A DNA stretch of 64,000 nucleotides from contig JAKSZP010015910.1 of NCBI GenBank assembly GCA_022478985.1, positions 1-64,000 of the forward strand. The letters are read 5' to 3'. The position numbers were made by a program, and so were the translations under genes. This DNA comes from Massospora cicadina. Its lineage: Eukaryota; Entomophthoromycota; Entomophthoromycetes; Entomophthorales; Entomophthoraceae. The notes below the pieces were generated by a model, which was not told the DNA's origin, did no database searches, and saw only the letters and a program-made list of their open reading frames with translations. Positions 36,841-47,106 of this stretch are shown here, piece by piece (positions within the stretch are counted from its first letter, which is position 1; each line of letters opens with the position of its first letter).

Positions 36841-37960
36841 TGGTAGCCTTTTCTGACCTTGCCCCTGACGCCCTGCTCCTCCTCCGCGTCCTTGCTGCCC
36901 AGACCTGTTGCCCCAAAAGGTTAGAGCTTTACACTGACCTAGAGTCCTCGAGTCAAAAGAGAGCCCCATACACCCTGTGGGAGGGAACCATCTGGTTCCG
37001 CAATTGGGTTTGGGTCCCCCTCATTCCTATGCAACTGTATTATCAAAGAACACCATGTCCCCCAGACCGTTGGGCACCCAGCATCAAGAAGTGCGCAGAT
37101 CTCATAAAAAGAACTTATAATTGGCCAAGGTCCTCGAAGGACATCCCCGCCTGGATCTCCCACTGTGTCACCTGTGCCAGGTCAAAATTGGACTGATCTG
37201 GGAAGAAGGGGTTGCTACACCCCCTGCAGCAGGTAGAAGGCCCGTGGACCTCAGTCTTGGTAGACTTCATTGTGGAGCTCCCACCCTCTAATGGCTTAGA
37301 TGCTATCATGGTAGTCATTGATCGATTTACCAAGTTTGCGCTCTTCATCCCCTGCCTTTCCTTTATCATTGCAGTGGAGACCGCAAATTTATTTGTCAAC
37401 CATGTCTTTGCCATGTTTTGTCTCCCCAAAGAGATAGTGAGTGAAAGGGGACCCCAGTTCACCTCCCATTTCTGGGAAGAGTTGTTAATCCTCCTCAGCA
37501 TCAAGCCCTGCAGATCTACAGCCTACCACCCCCAGTCCGATGGGCAGACTAAGCGGGTGAACCAGGTACTGGAGCAGTACCTGCGCTGTTATGTGACAGT
37601 CTCACAGGACACTTGGGCCAAGGACCTACCCCTTGCACAGTTTGCATACAACAATTCACTCCACTCCTCGACCAACCTCTCTCCCTTTGAGGCCACCCTC
37701 AGTTACAACCCCTACTTCTAAATTGGCCCCAGCTCTCCTCAACAGTCCCTGCAGTTGAAGACTGTGTGTGTGCACTCTGCGAGACACACAACCTGGTTCG
37801 TGAACATATGACAAAGTCCATCAAGGATTACAAAAAGTTTGCCAACCGGAAGTGCCTCCCTGGACACAAGATTGAAGTCAGCTCCCTTGTCATGCTGGAC
37901 ACCTGCAATCTTCCCTTAAAAGCCCCACCCAGAAACTCGCAGCCAAATGCTCTGGCCCCT
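36841..37960 (+). pseudogene. Element A integrase
   Basis: Zinc-binding part: ADLIKRTYNWPRSSKDIPAW, with CVTCARSKL giving the CxxC pair (about 37,165). Core from 37,212: VDFIVELPPSNGLDAIMVVI, IDRFTKFALFIPC (first Asp), EIVSERGPQFTSHFWEEL (second catalytic Asp is Glu here, SERG instead of SDRG), AYHPQSDGQTKRVNQVLEQY (third acidic position falls in this box). The core is open over 169 residues to 37,721. After that the frame breaks at 37,719-37,721 (TAA). Would insert cDNA into chromatin in a live element. Confidence 0.9.
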
Positions 37961-38384
37961 TTGAGGTGGAGAAGGACTTAGGAAATGGAGCCTATCATTT
38001 AAAGTTACCCGCTCACTGGAAGCAGCATAACGTCTTCCACACCTCCCTCCTGACCCCCTTCAAAGGGAAAGGCCAACATCCCTGGAGCCAATCCTCATTG
38101 GGGAATCCCAGGAAGTGGAGGTGGAGGCTATCCTGTCTTCCTGGAGGTCCCGCAGATCTGTTCAGTACCTGGTTGCCTGGAAAGGCTACCCCTCATATGA
38201 GAACAGCTGGGTGAGTGCACGCAACTACGCAAATTGCAAGGACCTGATAGAAGAATTCCACAACTCCCACCTGGCAGCCCCCCGTCCACCCCCAGAAGAT
38301 TGCAGTCATCCTGACCATAAAGCTCTCAGAGAGGCACAAGAGCTATGCCCTGGTCCATGCCCCATGTGGGGCCTCCTCCCTGTT
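37961..38384 (+). pseudogene. Element A chromodomain region
   Basis: WKQHNVFHTSLLTPFKGKG (GPY/F tail to pre-chromodomain) at about 38,015, then in another frame from 38,115 VEAILSSWRSRRSVQYLVAW, KGYPSYENSWVSARNYANC and DLIEEFHNSHLAAP. This is a chromodomain, which in chromoviruses directs integration to marked chromatin. The first aromatic cage residue is absent and Trp/Tyr positions of YLVAW and ENSW are kept. One frameshift separates it from the integrase tail. Confidence 0.9.
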
Positions 38385-38401
38385 GAAAAAGTAAAGAGTA
38401 G
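38385..38401 (+). promoter_or_regulatory. Element A polypurine tract
   Basis: GAAAAAGTAAAGAGTAG runs directly into the TG of the 3' LTR at 38,402. This is the usual plus-strand primer. Confidence 0.85.
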
Positions 38402-40047
38402 TGTAAGTCTTGGGGACCAGCCCCTACAACTGTATAGTGAGCAGCATCCCTTTCAGACCAAAAGGGGCCAAAGGCCCAAGTGGACCCCCTGTCGCAGCTG
38501 AGCAACCTGGCGCACATGGTTGATGAGCGCTGGTTGACTGCCCTTCCGCCTAAAGATATTCAGATCTCTCCCCTCCCCCCTTCCTCAACCCTGGTAATAT
38601 TAATAGAGGGGACCTGCCAGGAGATCATGCAGGCCAGGGGCCATGGGCGGGCCCATGGGACCCCTCACTCACCAGGGGAAACTTACCAAAATTTTGAAGA
38701 AACAGCCAGCTCAGGTATTAGAGCCCGGTCTGCAAATTCTAGGCTAATGGAGCTGGTCCAGACTGGTCAGTTCTGAGAGTCAGATCAGAACTTGATTCAG
38801 GTTTCGAACCAGGCCACCAGTGACTTGGACCAGTTGCCCCTACCCCCAGAATGGATCTGAGAAGTTCAGATTGCATAGACAATCAAATTGTGAATCCAGA
38901 CCGAGTTGTGGACAACCAAGCACCAAGGCCACAGCCCCAGGATGAATCTGGGAAATCTGAACCATGTGAGCTGCCCAACTTGAATGGTCAAGGCCCAGAT
39001 CGGTACCATTGACCTGGTCTGGCCCCAAAAATTTGGGAAAACCAGAAAAAGTTTTTTTTGATTTATGCCAAGATTTTGGGCATCCATCCACTTCCCCACC
39101 CGCCAGCCAACCAAACCTCATCGCTAATCCCCAACCACCCAATACCCTAGCATCCCCACTATGCAATTTGCCCAATACTTAAGGCAACTGCCCTGCCAAT
39201 GGGCAGTTGTTGGTTCAATCTCTATTCTTGCGCTTTGCTCCAAAATAAATCCGAATACCCCAAATGCCTTGTCACAGACTCCACCTGTTTGTTTTTCCCT
39301 GTTCAAAATTCCACTGATTGATCTGGCAAAGCACGCCACCACCCAAATTGTTATCTCAATGATCACCAAATGGGTCATCCAGTCGCTCAACCCCACCACA
39401 CAGTGGTGGATCATATCTGCAGTAAACTGCCTCACTCTCGATGATGGAGTCAACTCTTCATCCATTTTTGCATATCCATTAAAAATGAACACATCTGTTC
39501 ACTTCGCCGTCAGGTTTCCTGAGAGTGCTACCCTATTGGAGCAGCCTCAGGGCGCCCCCGCCATGATGCTCATGATCTCAGCCCCCACACCTAGCTCGTC
39601 CACCATTGATCCCACCCACCTAAGGGGCCCAGAGTCCCCTGACCAAGGGGGACTCAGCCCTAACACTTGTCACGGGTCTGTTTTCCCCTCTGACAGCACC
39701 CCTGTCCGCGCGGTGGGTCCTGTGCTGCCCCTCTCTGGTGCACAGACCTACCTACCCTAACTGAAGGCCAGCAACCGCGCACCCTGGAGGAGTTGTCATC
39801 TTTCCCACCTTTCCCACCCTTGGGGGTTGCCCCCGCAAGACTCACGGTTTCCCCCATTGCAACCATCTGGTTTGCCTTGAGGCCTTCGGTACATTTATAA
39901 ACATTTGTTTTCCTCACGTCCCCACTAGATCCCCCCTCCTTCTAGTCACATGGACCACTGTGCCCTTGGCATTCTGGGATCTCCACTGGGTGCTCACACA
40001 CCCTGACTGGGAGCCCAGTCTAATTCTTATCAGCCGTTTCCATGACA
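38402..40047 (+). repeat. Element A 3' LTR (1,646 bp)
   Basis: Matches the 5' LTR throughout. It carries a 199-residue uninterrupted frame (39,161-39,760). The hydrophobic start includes AVVGSISILALCSKI and the Pro-rich end includes HLRGPESPDQGGLSPN. A further open stretch (38,480-38,776) begins near AHMVDERWLTALPPKD. The 5' LTR holds the same segments with one or more frame breaks. CAAAATAAATCC (39,240-39,251) holds a polyadenylation-like hexamer. Confidence 0.92.
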
Positions 40048-40052
40048 GGTGC
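40048..40052. repeat. TSD of element A, right (GGTGC)
   Basis: Second copy of the GGTGC at 32,245-32,249. After removal of A and one TSD copy, the RT of element C becomes contiguous. Confidence 0.9.
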
Positions 40053-40530
40053 TTGCTAAACGTTTTGGGAAAACTTTTATATCATCTAATTAAATTAAAG
40101 AGTATTTTATATCATACAATGTACTTTCCATGATCTGCTGAAAGGTTGTGGGACGTTGCAAAACCATTTCAGATCTTAGAGGGTTTAGTAAATTCATGGT
40201 CCAAAATCATGATGCATTTCTCCTGTTTGTTTTATGCAGCTTGATTTTCCTTTAGCCATTAATTGATCCAAGGATGAAAAATATTGTGCAATGCCTAAGT
40301 GGACTAAATCATCATCTTTTTTGTAATGAATAGGAGTCCTTTTAATAAAATTGTTAATCCTACTATAGTCAATCACCCCGCAATTAGATCTGTCCTTCTT
40401 TTAATACTAGTACTGATGAGGCCTAAGGACTCTCAGAGCGCATTATCATCCCAGTTGTACAAGATGGTAAAATATTTATGTTGATAACTTTATCATTTGC
40501 CTTCAAAAGTCTAATAGGATTGAGGCGAAT
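40053..40530 (-). pseudogene. Element C, 5' half of RT remnant
   Basis: On the minus strand: LGMIMRSESP (about 40,450) and SSVLVLKEGQ (about 40,405), the segment before the CVDY box. Then IDYSRINNFIKRTPIHYKKD and LGIAQYFSSLDQLMAKGKSS (40,376-40,250). A LDDIKVFPK box, the catalytic LDD, lies at about 40,094-40,066, directly before element A. The thumb and RNase H continue at 32,249. Together these make one gypsy RT in order. Confidence 0.85.
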
Positions 40531-41223
40531 GAGTAGGTGATTCTAGTATTAATATAATGTAGCACATTTTGTGTACAACCTAACTGTAAAAATTTTACTA
40601 AAAATGATCCTATACTTCTCAAATAATGCCAAGTCTTGGTTTTTGGGCTCAGTTACCAAGAAAGGTTTATGAAAGAAAACTTACAACTAGCGGAACTTCC
40701 TGCCTCATCTTTAAGGCCTAATTTGTTCAAAATTTTGAAATTTAGTGAATAATTAGTATTTAGACAACTAGTAAAGTATGAATAAAAGTAACAAGTTGAC
40801 TTTGATTTATCTGAATAAAGTATGAATATAACTTTGGTAATAGCACTTTAATTTCACCATTGTTAGCAAGATAACACCGGGTAAAGAAACTGGCTCTAAG
40901 TTTTCTTAGTAGATTGGTGTAATATGCTGCCATATAGTCATTGAGGAATTTTTAAGTCAAAGTTTTCATTATAATTTGATGGCCCGCTGAGATAGTTAAC
41001 TATGAGCATGCCTTAGCAGAATGCCTTTTGTTGTGTAATTGACTGAATCAATCGCATGATTATTGTTCATTTGATTATAACTGATTACTAAGGCTTTGCT
41101 CATAAGTAAGTAAGTTTTAAAAGTTTATTAAATAGTCAATCAAATAAATATATTATTGTTAATTTAGGTTTAATAAGTTTATAATTTAACATTTATCTAA
41201 GTCCAAATATTTTAAAGTTATAA
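40531..41223. other. Decayed, AT-rich; probably gag/protease side of element C
   Basis: Lies upstream of the C RT on its strand, but no protease or gag motif is readable. Confidence 0.4.
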
Positions 41224-41500
41224 ATTTTATTCAAGGTGGGCTGACCTGAGGATGATAATGCGCCAATTGAGAGTTTTGAATTTGTGGTATTAGGAGCATA
41301 AAACCCAGAAATCCTCCGCACATGGAATATGTTAGGTCAGGAACTCCATGTACCGCTTTGGTGTTCACTATCTTGGATTGGGGCATTGTTGCGCACTGCC
41401 AACACAATCATTATCATCCCCTACTCAAAATTTCATCCACTGGTATCAAACCTAAAGCATTGGTCATTGAGTTCATACACTACCACTGGGGTACCCTCCC
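41224..41500 (-). mobile_element. SINE S1, about 277 bp
   Basis: Minus-strand copy: head GGGTACCCCAGTGGTAGTGT at 41,495-41,476, box B-like AGGTTTGATACC, body with ACATGGAGTTCCTGACCTAA, 3' end CTCAGGTCAGCCCACCTTGA followed by ATAAAATT at 41,224. Flanks TTAAAGTTATAAATTTT and TTAAATTCATATATTTT are a possible eroded TSD. Confidence 0.85.
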
Positions 41501-41580
41501 TTTATTTAAATTCATATATTTTGTGAATCATAGTTTTTTGAATCTGATGTCTAATGTTTTATGAATTTTATTATAAATTG

Positions 41581-41603
41581 GAGAGTCATGACTTTGTATT
41601 TTT
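41581..41603. repeat. TSD of the truncated LINE, left copy
   Basis: GAGAGTCATGACTTTGTATT followed by TTT here matches GAGAGTCATGGCTTTGTATT followed by TT at 55,351-55,372, with one mismatch in the first 20 bases. The two copies flank the truncated LINE once B and N are removed. Confidence 0.85.
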
Positions 41604-41747
41604 AAATTTTATTCAGGGAAGGCTGGCCATGGGATGGAAACTTCTGATAAACATCATTACAAAAATCTAGAAACATAATGGCACCCCAGAGGAGCCAAAG
41701 CTACCTCCTGTTGCCAGAAGTACTTCCAGTGGAAGGAAGAGGGGAAG
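41604..41747 (-). mobile_element. Truncated LINE, 3' UTR part (rest at 54,475-55,350)
   Basis: Minus-strand landmarks in the same order as the LINE copy 1 3' UTR: GGCAACAGGAGGTAGCTTTG, CTCTGGGGTGCC, then CATGGCCAGCCTTCCCTGAA with an ATAAAATT tail. Broken at 41,747 by element B. It belongs to a different subfamily from copies 1 and 2. Confidence 0.88.
41743..41747. repeat. TSD of element B, left (GGAAG)
   Basis: GGAAG directly before the 5' LTR, repeated at 54,470-54,474 directly after the 3' LTR. Confidence 0.9.
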
Positions 41748-43177
41748 TGTAAGTCCCAGGGAATGTCCCCTGGGCGTTGATCGGGCCATTTTCCCATTCC
41801 TGAGTAAAAAGGTACTGAAGTGGGTGGCAGTACCCCTCGTTACTTAGAGCTATCTCGCCCATGTGGTAGATGAGCGCTGGTTAACATCTCTTCCGCTTTG
41901 GATCCCTCCACCAGTAACCACACTCACCTCATCAGAACTGTTATGGTTAATTAGTGAAATCTGCGCCAAGATCACTGAAATGAAATTGATCAGTACAAAA
42001 TTGAGTGGTAATCAGCCTGATGTTTGGATTTCAAGTGGTCAGAAAGCGATGAAGACTCATCTATCAGCTGGAATTGCCAACATTTTCAATTCAGCTAACA
42101 CTACAATCGCAAAAATCACCCCCTCCTAAAATCATCAGTGATCATCCCTGATGGGCAGGTAACAGCATTGGGCATCATTGACAAGGGTTTGAAGCTCCCT
42201 TCTGGAAAATTGGGCATTGCAGCTGATGCAATGCTCTTAACTGAACGAACAGCCCAGTGACCCAGCACGGGCAGGTTGGGTATCCTGAACCCATTCCCAA
42301 CCAATTGGGCCCACCCCTACGTGGTTTGGCCTTGGGGGACTACCACTGCTCATCAGGCCAAATGCCATCACACCAACCATTGGAAATGTAGCTGAGCCTC
42401 AGTTTTGACGTTTGAGGTCGAATCAACAGCAATTCAGCCTGCTACCAAATTCTTCAATGTCAGTTCCCAATAAACCTATCTTCCCCATTCCCAAAATTAT
42501 TCGCTGGTTAGGTCAAAATTGAGGGTCATGACCCCAGATTGTCCTTGCATCAATTGACTACTATTTAATCAGTTTCATCGCACTGAGAAAATTGTTGGTC
42601 AATTTCTTCCTTTTCCTTTGCAATAAAATTTTGCCTCAAAAACCAATCAATTTTGATATATTGTATTTCATTCTGGCCGCATTCCCAATGGCATTCCCCT
42701 GGTGGCCTATCAGTCCATACACTGGATGGGCTCTACCAGTATTCATGGTCGCTATGGCCCCACTGTTGTAGATTGGATTCACCGAGCTAGATACTTCTGG
42801 CAATTTAACCCTGTCGTTATGAACTTTCATCAACAATATACTAAGATCTTGTGGCCTTATGTCACCCATCTTCAAGCAAGGATCCGCCCCCTTGTCTCCC
42901 CAGTTGAATCTGCCCCATATACCGTTGAACTTATTGAAACTATTTCTGTGGCTCCACCCCTGCAGTAAGACCTCCAGGGTCAGGATGGGCTCAATTTGGT
43001 TTGTTCTTGGGATCATATTCACTGTTGTATTACACCAAAAATATGTTGTTTCCCAATGCCCAGCTCCATACAACATCGTTTGGTTGGCAATGCCTCTGGC
43101 ATTCTGGCTTGCTTCTTGGGTGCTTATGCATCCTGACTGTCAGGACAGTCTAAGCTTCTTCTGCCATTTCCATGATA
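41748..43177 (+). repeat. Element B 5' LTR (1,430 bp)
   Basis: Starts TGTAAGTCCCAGGGAATGTC; the first 30 bases hold the inverted repeat CCCAGGG-aatgt-CCCCTGGG. Ends CCATGATA (CA changed to TA; the 3' copy keeps CTATGACA). Contains coding-like stretches (41,863-42,129; from ATG 42,457; 42,702-42,968; 42,859 onward) that recur in the 3' LTR and the solo LTR. Confidence 0.92.
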
Positions 43178-44170
43178 TAATCAACCAACCATTGTTTCCA
43201 GCCACTTCCGCCCTGCTCTTCGAGGTGGGAGCTGCAGTGGTTACCCTTTACCAAATAAATGTGCAATCAGTAGCCTTCTTTTTGTTGTTTGTTTGGTCAC
43301 TTACTGATTTTGGGAATAGTATCTGCTCTACCTTGGAGAATCTTCTTCAGACCGCCAAAGCTGCGCGGATTGCTGCTCCTCCCCCTCCCAATAGCTCAGA
43401 AGGAAGCTCAAGTGTTCCTTCCTAGGAGATAGCCAATCAAGTTCTTGACGCTTTCACTGAGGTGCAAATGCATTCAGCAATTGCGCTTAAAAACGCCTCC
43501 ACAATATCTCATGCCCAAAAAGGGCTCACGTTATTGGATGCTGTGGAAGGGGATGCCAACCGTTGGTTTAGAGGCCTTCTGCGCTCTTCCTCACAATTAG
43601 GAGACCCCACTCCACTGATGGCTGTCGTGTCAGCTGCCTTGAAACCCCCTGTGTCACGCTCAGACCACCTATTCAGAGTGCTCTATGCTATGTCTAAAGC
43701 CCTTAGCTTGGCTTCTTTGGTCTCTGTTTCCGTGAGCTGGCTCCCACGCTGGTCCTCTCTAATGATATGCTTCAGGCAGTCTTTAGATCAGGTTTGGATT
43801 TGGTTTCCGCTCATCACGAGGCTTGGTCCACCATACAAAGAACAGTAGATCAATTATGTGTCACCACAACTACTATCAATGCCTTCCCTCGCCATGCTTC
43901 CCACTATTGGAAGGGAATTTTATGATAAGGTTGCCCAACTATGACACGAATAAAATGTCTATCTTTGAACCAGCGATGGACCCAGTTGCCAATCCTATTG
44001 AGACTCCTGTGTCCGAGTTGGCTGGTCCCAATTCACCTGTAAATGAATCCGTGAAAGCCCAGATGGAGGAAGTTGGCTCCCCCGGCCTTGTGATTCCAAT
44101 TTTTGCTCCAGCAAAAACCCCAACCTTCTCCCCAATTTGCCAGTTATTTCTTCAGTCACAATAGAAACAG
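42457..44170 (+). pseudogene. Element B LTR-borne frame and gag remnant
   Basis: From an ATG at 42,457 (MSVPNKPIFPIPK) the reading continues with breaks through IDYYLISFIALRKLLVNF, then ILAAFPMAFPWWPISPYTGW, ILWPYVTHLQARIRPLV and GSIWFVLGIIFTVVLHQ to LAMPLAFWLASWVLMHPD. It passes the LTR end (43,177) without a stop into ATSALLFEVGAAVVTLYQIN, FFLLFVWSLTDFGNS and, after a stop (TAG at 43,424), LLDAVEGDANRWFRGLL. Four or more stretches are hydrophobic enough to span a membrane. The later part aligns with element A gag. No zinc knuckle is visible. Role as gag is by position; the membrane-like front is unusual. Confidence 0.6.
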
Positions 44171-44700
44171 TTAAATCCTCCAATTAACAAAACTTTTTAT
44201 TTCTTATTGTCTATGAAGATCAGTGTCAATTCTCACCATGTCTCCTTTGAGGCCCTGGTGGATATCGGGGCCACGGGTAACTTAATGATTGTTGAGTTGG
44301 CCCAACAATTAGAACTGGGCATGGATGTAGGTCCCTCGGTGATGGTGGCTTCATCTGCTTACCAGACCTCATATGTCATCCATCAGCCAAAACCTTTTTG
44401 ATCTATCAGTTTAGCTTCTGCAATCATTTTTCTGCTATGCTGAACTTGTTGTTTCCAGTGATCTTAGGTGTGGGATGGTGGCGCTGATAACATGTCAAGA
44501 TTCACTTGGAGTCTAATAAGTTGTCGTCTGCAAATGATCAGCTGGAGGGTGAATTCCCTCTAATTAAAACTATTAAGAAAACAAAAGTCCGCAGTTCTAT
44601 TACTTCCCTCATCACTTCTGTGGGCATACCAGCCAATTTTCCTGAAAGCTTAATGCACTATTGAAGTATCTTTGACTCAGAAAAGGCAGATCGTCTGCCA
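44171..44700 (+). pseudogene. Element B protease remnant
   Basis: FEALVDIGATGNLMIVELAQ at about 44,245-44,305 is the protease active-site loop with D-I-G in place of D-S/T-G. Open 44,207-44,401, then broken by a stop. Linker to RT includes ITSLITSVGIPANFPESLM. Confidence 0.65.
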
Positions 44701-44960
44701 CCTCACACTAGGTTTGACTGTGGATTTTGAATGACTGTGGAGTTGGTATATATCTACTGTCTGTTGTATCCCCATACAGCGGAGGAAGAGATTGTGCTCA
44801 ACACTTGGTTAGACGATATGCTGAAAAAGGGTGGTTGTTCAAGGAGACCTCGCCAGTCACATCCGCCATCATCTTTGCCAAAAAGGCGGATGGTTCCCTC
44901 CATCCCTATGTGGATTATGGCCACTTAAACAAAGTAACAGTTTCTGATCCCTACCCCCTG
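44701..44960 (+). pseudogene. Element B RT, first part
   Basis: TSPVTSAIIFAKKADGSLHP then VDYGHLNKVTVSDPYPL, the start of the RT palm. A frameshift lies near 44,815 between the LDDMLKKG segment and this frame. It stops at the N insertion and resumes at 50,374 with PLEQTISQEIAKSCVFSKLD-type wording, as in element A at 35,700-35,770. Confidence 0.92.
44956..44960. repeat. TSD of element N, left (CCCTG)
   Basis: CCCTG immediately before the LTR at 44,961 and again at 50,374-50,378 immediately after the other LTR. Confidence 0.93.
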
Positions 44961-45593
44961 TGTCAGGTACTGGTGTACTACTGACCTGGTTGGGTGTAGC
45001 TAACCATGAGTTAGCATAACCAAGGGGTTTGGCCCAGTATGAAAAGGACACTAGAGGTGTCCAGGTATAAGGAATGGTGGGTAAGCTGGTATGGGAGTTG
45101 CTTAAAGACATGGCGTTAAAAGGAGATTGTTGGAAGGGCATTCCTTGTAGGCTGGGTTGGTAAATCAGTAATGATAGCACTTTAGTAAATAAACTTAATA
45201 GTGTTTTCATTATAAGAATAATTTTATTGACCACAAAAATTAACCAAATGAATGCCTTGGTTTTATATACCATCCAACTTCCTGGAATTACCTAAGCTTA
45301 ATTGATTTTAAACGGTGCACTATCCTTCTCTGGAGCTTATGGGATTGCAACTTGCATGTGATTTTGAAAGGCAGTGGAAATCGTCTCAGTATCATCATAA
45401 ATTAGTTTTGGTGCGATTAATTGACTGAATACTATTGCAAATAAAGTAATTTAAACAATTAATCGAATATTTTCACTACAATCATTAATTTGATATGCAA
45501 TTATTCGATCTAATTTCATCACAAATCATATTGATCTGACTGACAATATCTATAATCTTAGGAATTCCACTAATGTCAGATTTTACCCTGACA
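44961..45593 (-). repeat. Element N 3' LTR (633 bp)
   Basis: Starts on its own strand at 45,593 with TGTCAGGG and ends at 44,961 with CCTGACA. The last about 36 codons of the pol frame lie inside it. Confidence 0.95.
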
Positions 45594-46117
45594 TCATCTC
45601 CCACCAAGGCTGAAGCTACCTGAGAGGCCTTCTTCTTCCATTTTTTTAATAACTTGCCTGCATTCTTTAAGTTCTCCTCAGGCTCCCAAGTGCTCTCTTC
45701 TGCAGGATATCCAGCCCACTTAACCAGATATTGCACTTTACCATGGTGTGTACTTCTCCCTTTAATAGCCTCCACCTCATACTCAGGACAGGGATCTTTA
45801 ATAAGTGGTGGTGCTAGCTCTTTAACTTTCTGGTGTGGTAGGGAGATTCCTTCTTTCATGTGCAAGAGGGAACGATGGAATACATTGTGAATTTTCCAAC
45901 CTTCAAGCAATTTAAGATGGTAAGCCACCTTTCCTATAACCTCTGTGACCTTGTATGGCCCTACGCGCCGATGGGCAAGTTTCTGACATGGTATATCCAA
46001 AAGAATATTTTGAGAATCCAGGTAAAATTGGCTACCTACTTCCAACACCTTACCAGGCACACGCTTCTTATCTGCAAAGTCTTTGTAAGTATGTACTGCT
46101 CGGTTCAGATTAGCCAA
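45485..46117 (-). pseudogene. Element N integrase C-terminus and chromodomain
   Basis: 210 open residues. FADKKRVPGKVLEVGSQFYL, AHRRVGPYKVTEVIGKVAYH (GPY/F) and HNVFHRSLLHMKEG precede the chromodomain at about residues 110-165: EYEVEAIKGRSTHHGKVQYL and VKWAGYPAEESTWEPEENLK. The three aromatic cage positions (Tyr, Trp, Trp) are kept, so it could have bound methylated histone H3. After it comes a Lys-rich tail and about 36 residues that read into the 3' LTR. A break near 46,120-46,190 separates it from the integrase core. Confidence 0.9.
45594..45605 (-). promoter_or_regulatory. Element N polypurine tract
   Basis: On the minus strand GGTGGGAGATGA leads straight into the LTR start TGTCAGGG. It lies inside the pol reading frame. 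Confidence 0.75.
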
Positions 46118-46188
46118 GCAAAGTGCATGAGTTTGATGGATGTTCCATAAAAATTCCCTCCAGGGGGGTTATCCGCTTCAACAGATGG

Positions 46189-46970
46189 TTATGGTTCCCA
46201 GTTCACATCATACCTATAGTTAGCTTTGAACGGTGACATTCCAGTTGAAGAGTGATCTAGAGTGTTATAACAGAACTGGGCCATAAGCAATAACTCAACC
46301 CAGTTGTCCTGCTCTGCATTAACATAGAATCTCAGGTACTGCTCCAGCACCTGATTAATTCTCTCAGTATGTCCATCAGTCTGCGGATGGTATGCAGTGG
46401 ATAAACATCTCTTGATTCCAAGGTCTACAAGGAGCTGTTTCCAATAATTTGATGTAATTTGAGGCCCTCTGTCTGAGATCACCTCCTTGGGAGTACCATG
46501 ATACAGGAATACATTTCTCTAAACAGATGAGCTATCTCTTTAGCCGTGACATTGGTAGAAGTTGAGATAAAATAAGCCATTTTAGTAAATTTATCTACCA
46601 CCACCAACACTTCATTGAATCCTTGGGAACGGGGTAGCTCTACTATAAAATCCTTGGACATTGACTCCATGGCTTTTGTGCGATTGACAATGGCTGTAAT
46701 TGTCCTTCAGGAAGTCCTCTACGAACCTTGATGCGCCCACAGACCTCACATCCTGCCACATATTTTAAGACATCCCCTCTAAGACCAGGCCATCGGTAAG
46801 TTTTCTGAATCAGTTGGATCATTTTATTCTTCCCAGGGTGTCCTACCATGCCTACATCGTGGTGCTCGCGCATGACATCCAATCTTAAAGGTCCTTCTGG
46901 CACATAAAAACAACCTTTCCAGAATACTAACTGACCCTTTAACGAGTAACCCTTTTTTGTACCATACACT
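46189..46970 (-). pseudogene. Element N integrase, zinc-binding and catalytic core
   Basis: Zinc-binding H2C2 domain: REHHDVGMVGHPGKNKMIQL, TYRWPGLRGDVLKYVAGCEV, CGRIK (46,880-46,720). Core: VVVDKFTKMAYF (first Asp), ISDRGPQITSNYWKQLLVDL (second Asp), STAYHPQTDGHTERINQVLE (third acidic position), then DHSSTGMSPFKANY. A frame change near 46,650 and another near 46,480 break the frame; all three catalytic positions are still present. Confidence 0.92.
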
Positions 46971-47106
46971 GTCTAATTTTTGAATAAGATCATTCTTCAC
47001 ATTCTGACAGAAAGCATCATCATTTTAAACATCCAAAATCTCATCTCCACGGCCCACTAGCACAAGATGAGTTAATATTGCAGCGAGATCCTTGGTCTTC
47101 AGAAGC

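Larger units (their letters stand above)
32250..40047 (+). mobile_element. Element A: complete but dead chromodomain Ty3/gypsy retrotransposon
   Basis: 7,798 bp with two long LTRs (1,649 and 1,646 bp), TG..CA ends and a 5-bp TSD (GGTGC). Internal order: gag, protease, RT, RNase H, integrase, chromodomain, which is the chromovirus (Tf2-like) arrangement. Base composition is clearly richer in GC than the flanking element C. Frameshifts and stops occur in gag, RT and the C-terminal region. It sits inside the RT of element C. Confidence 0.95.

Noticed and set aside
39161..39760. A host gene captured in element A
   Set aside because: The frame lies wholly in the 3' LTR and a broken counterpart is in the 5' LTR, so it is element sequence rather than a captured downstream gene.
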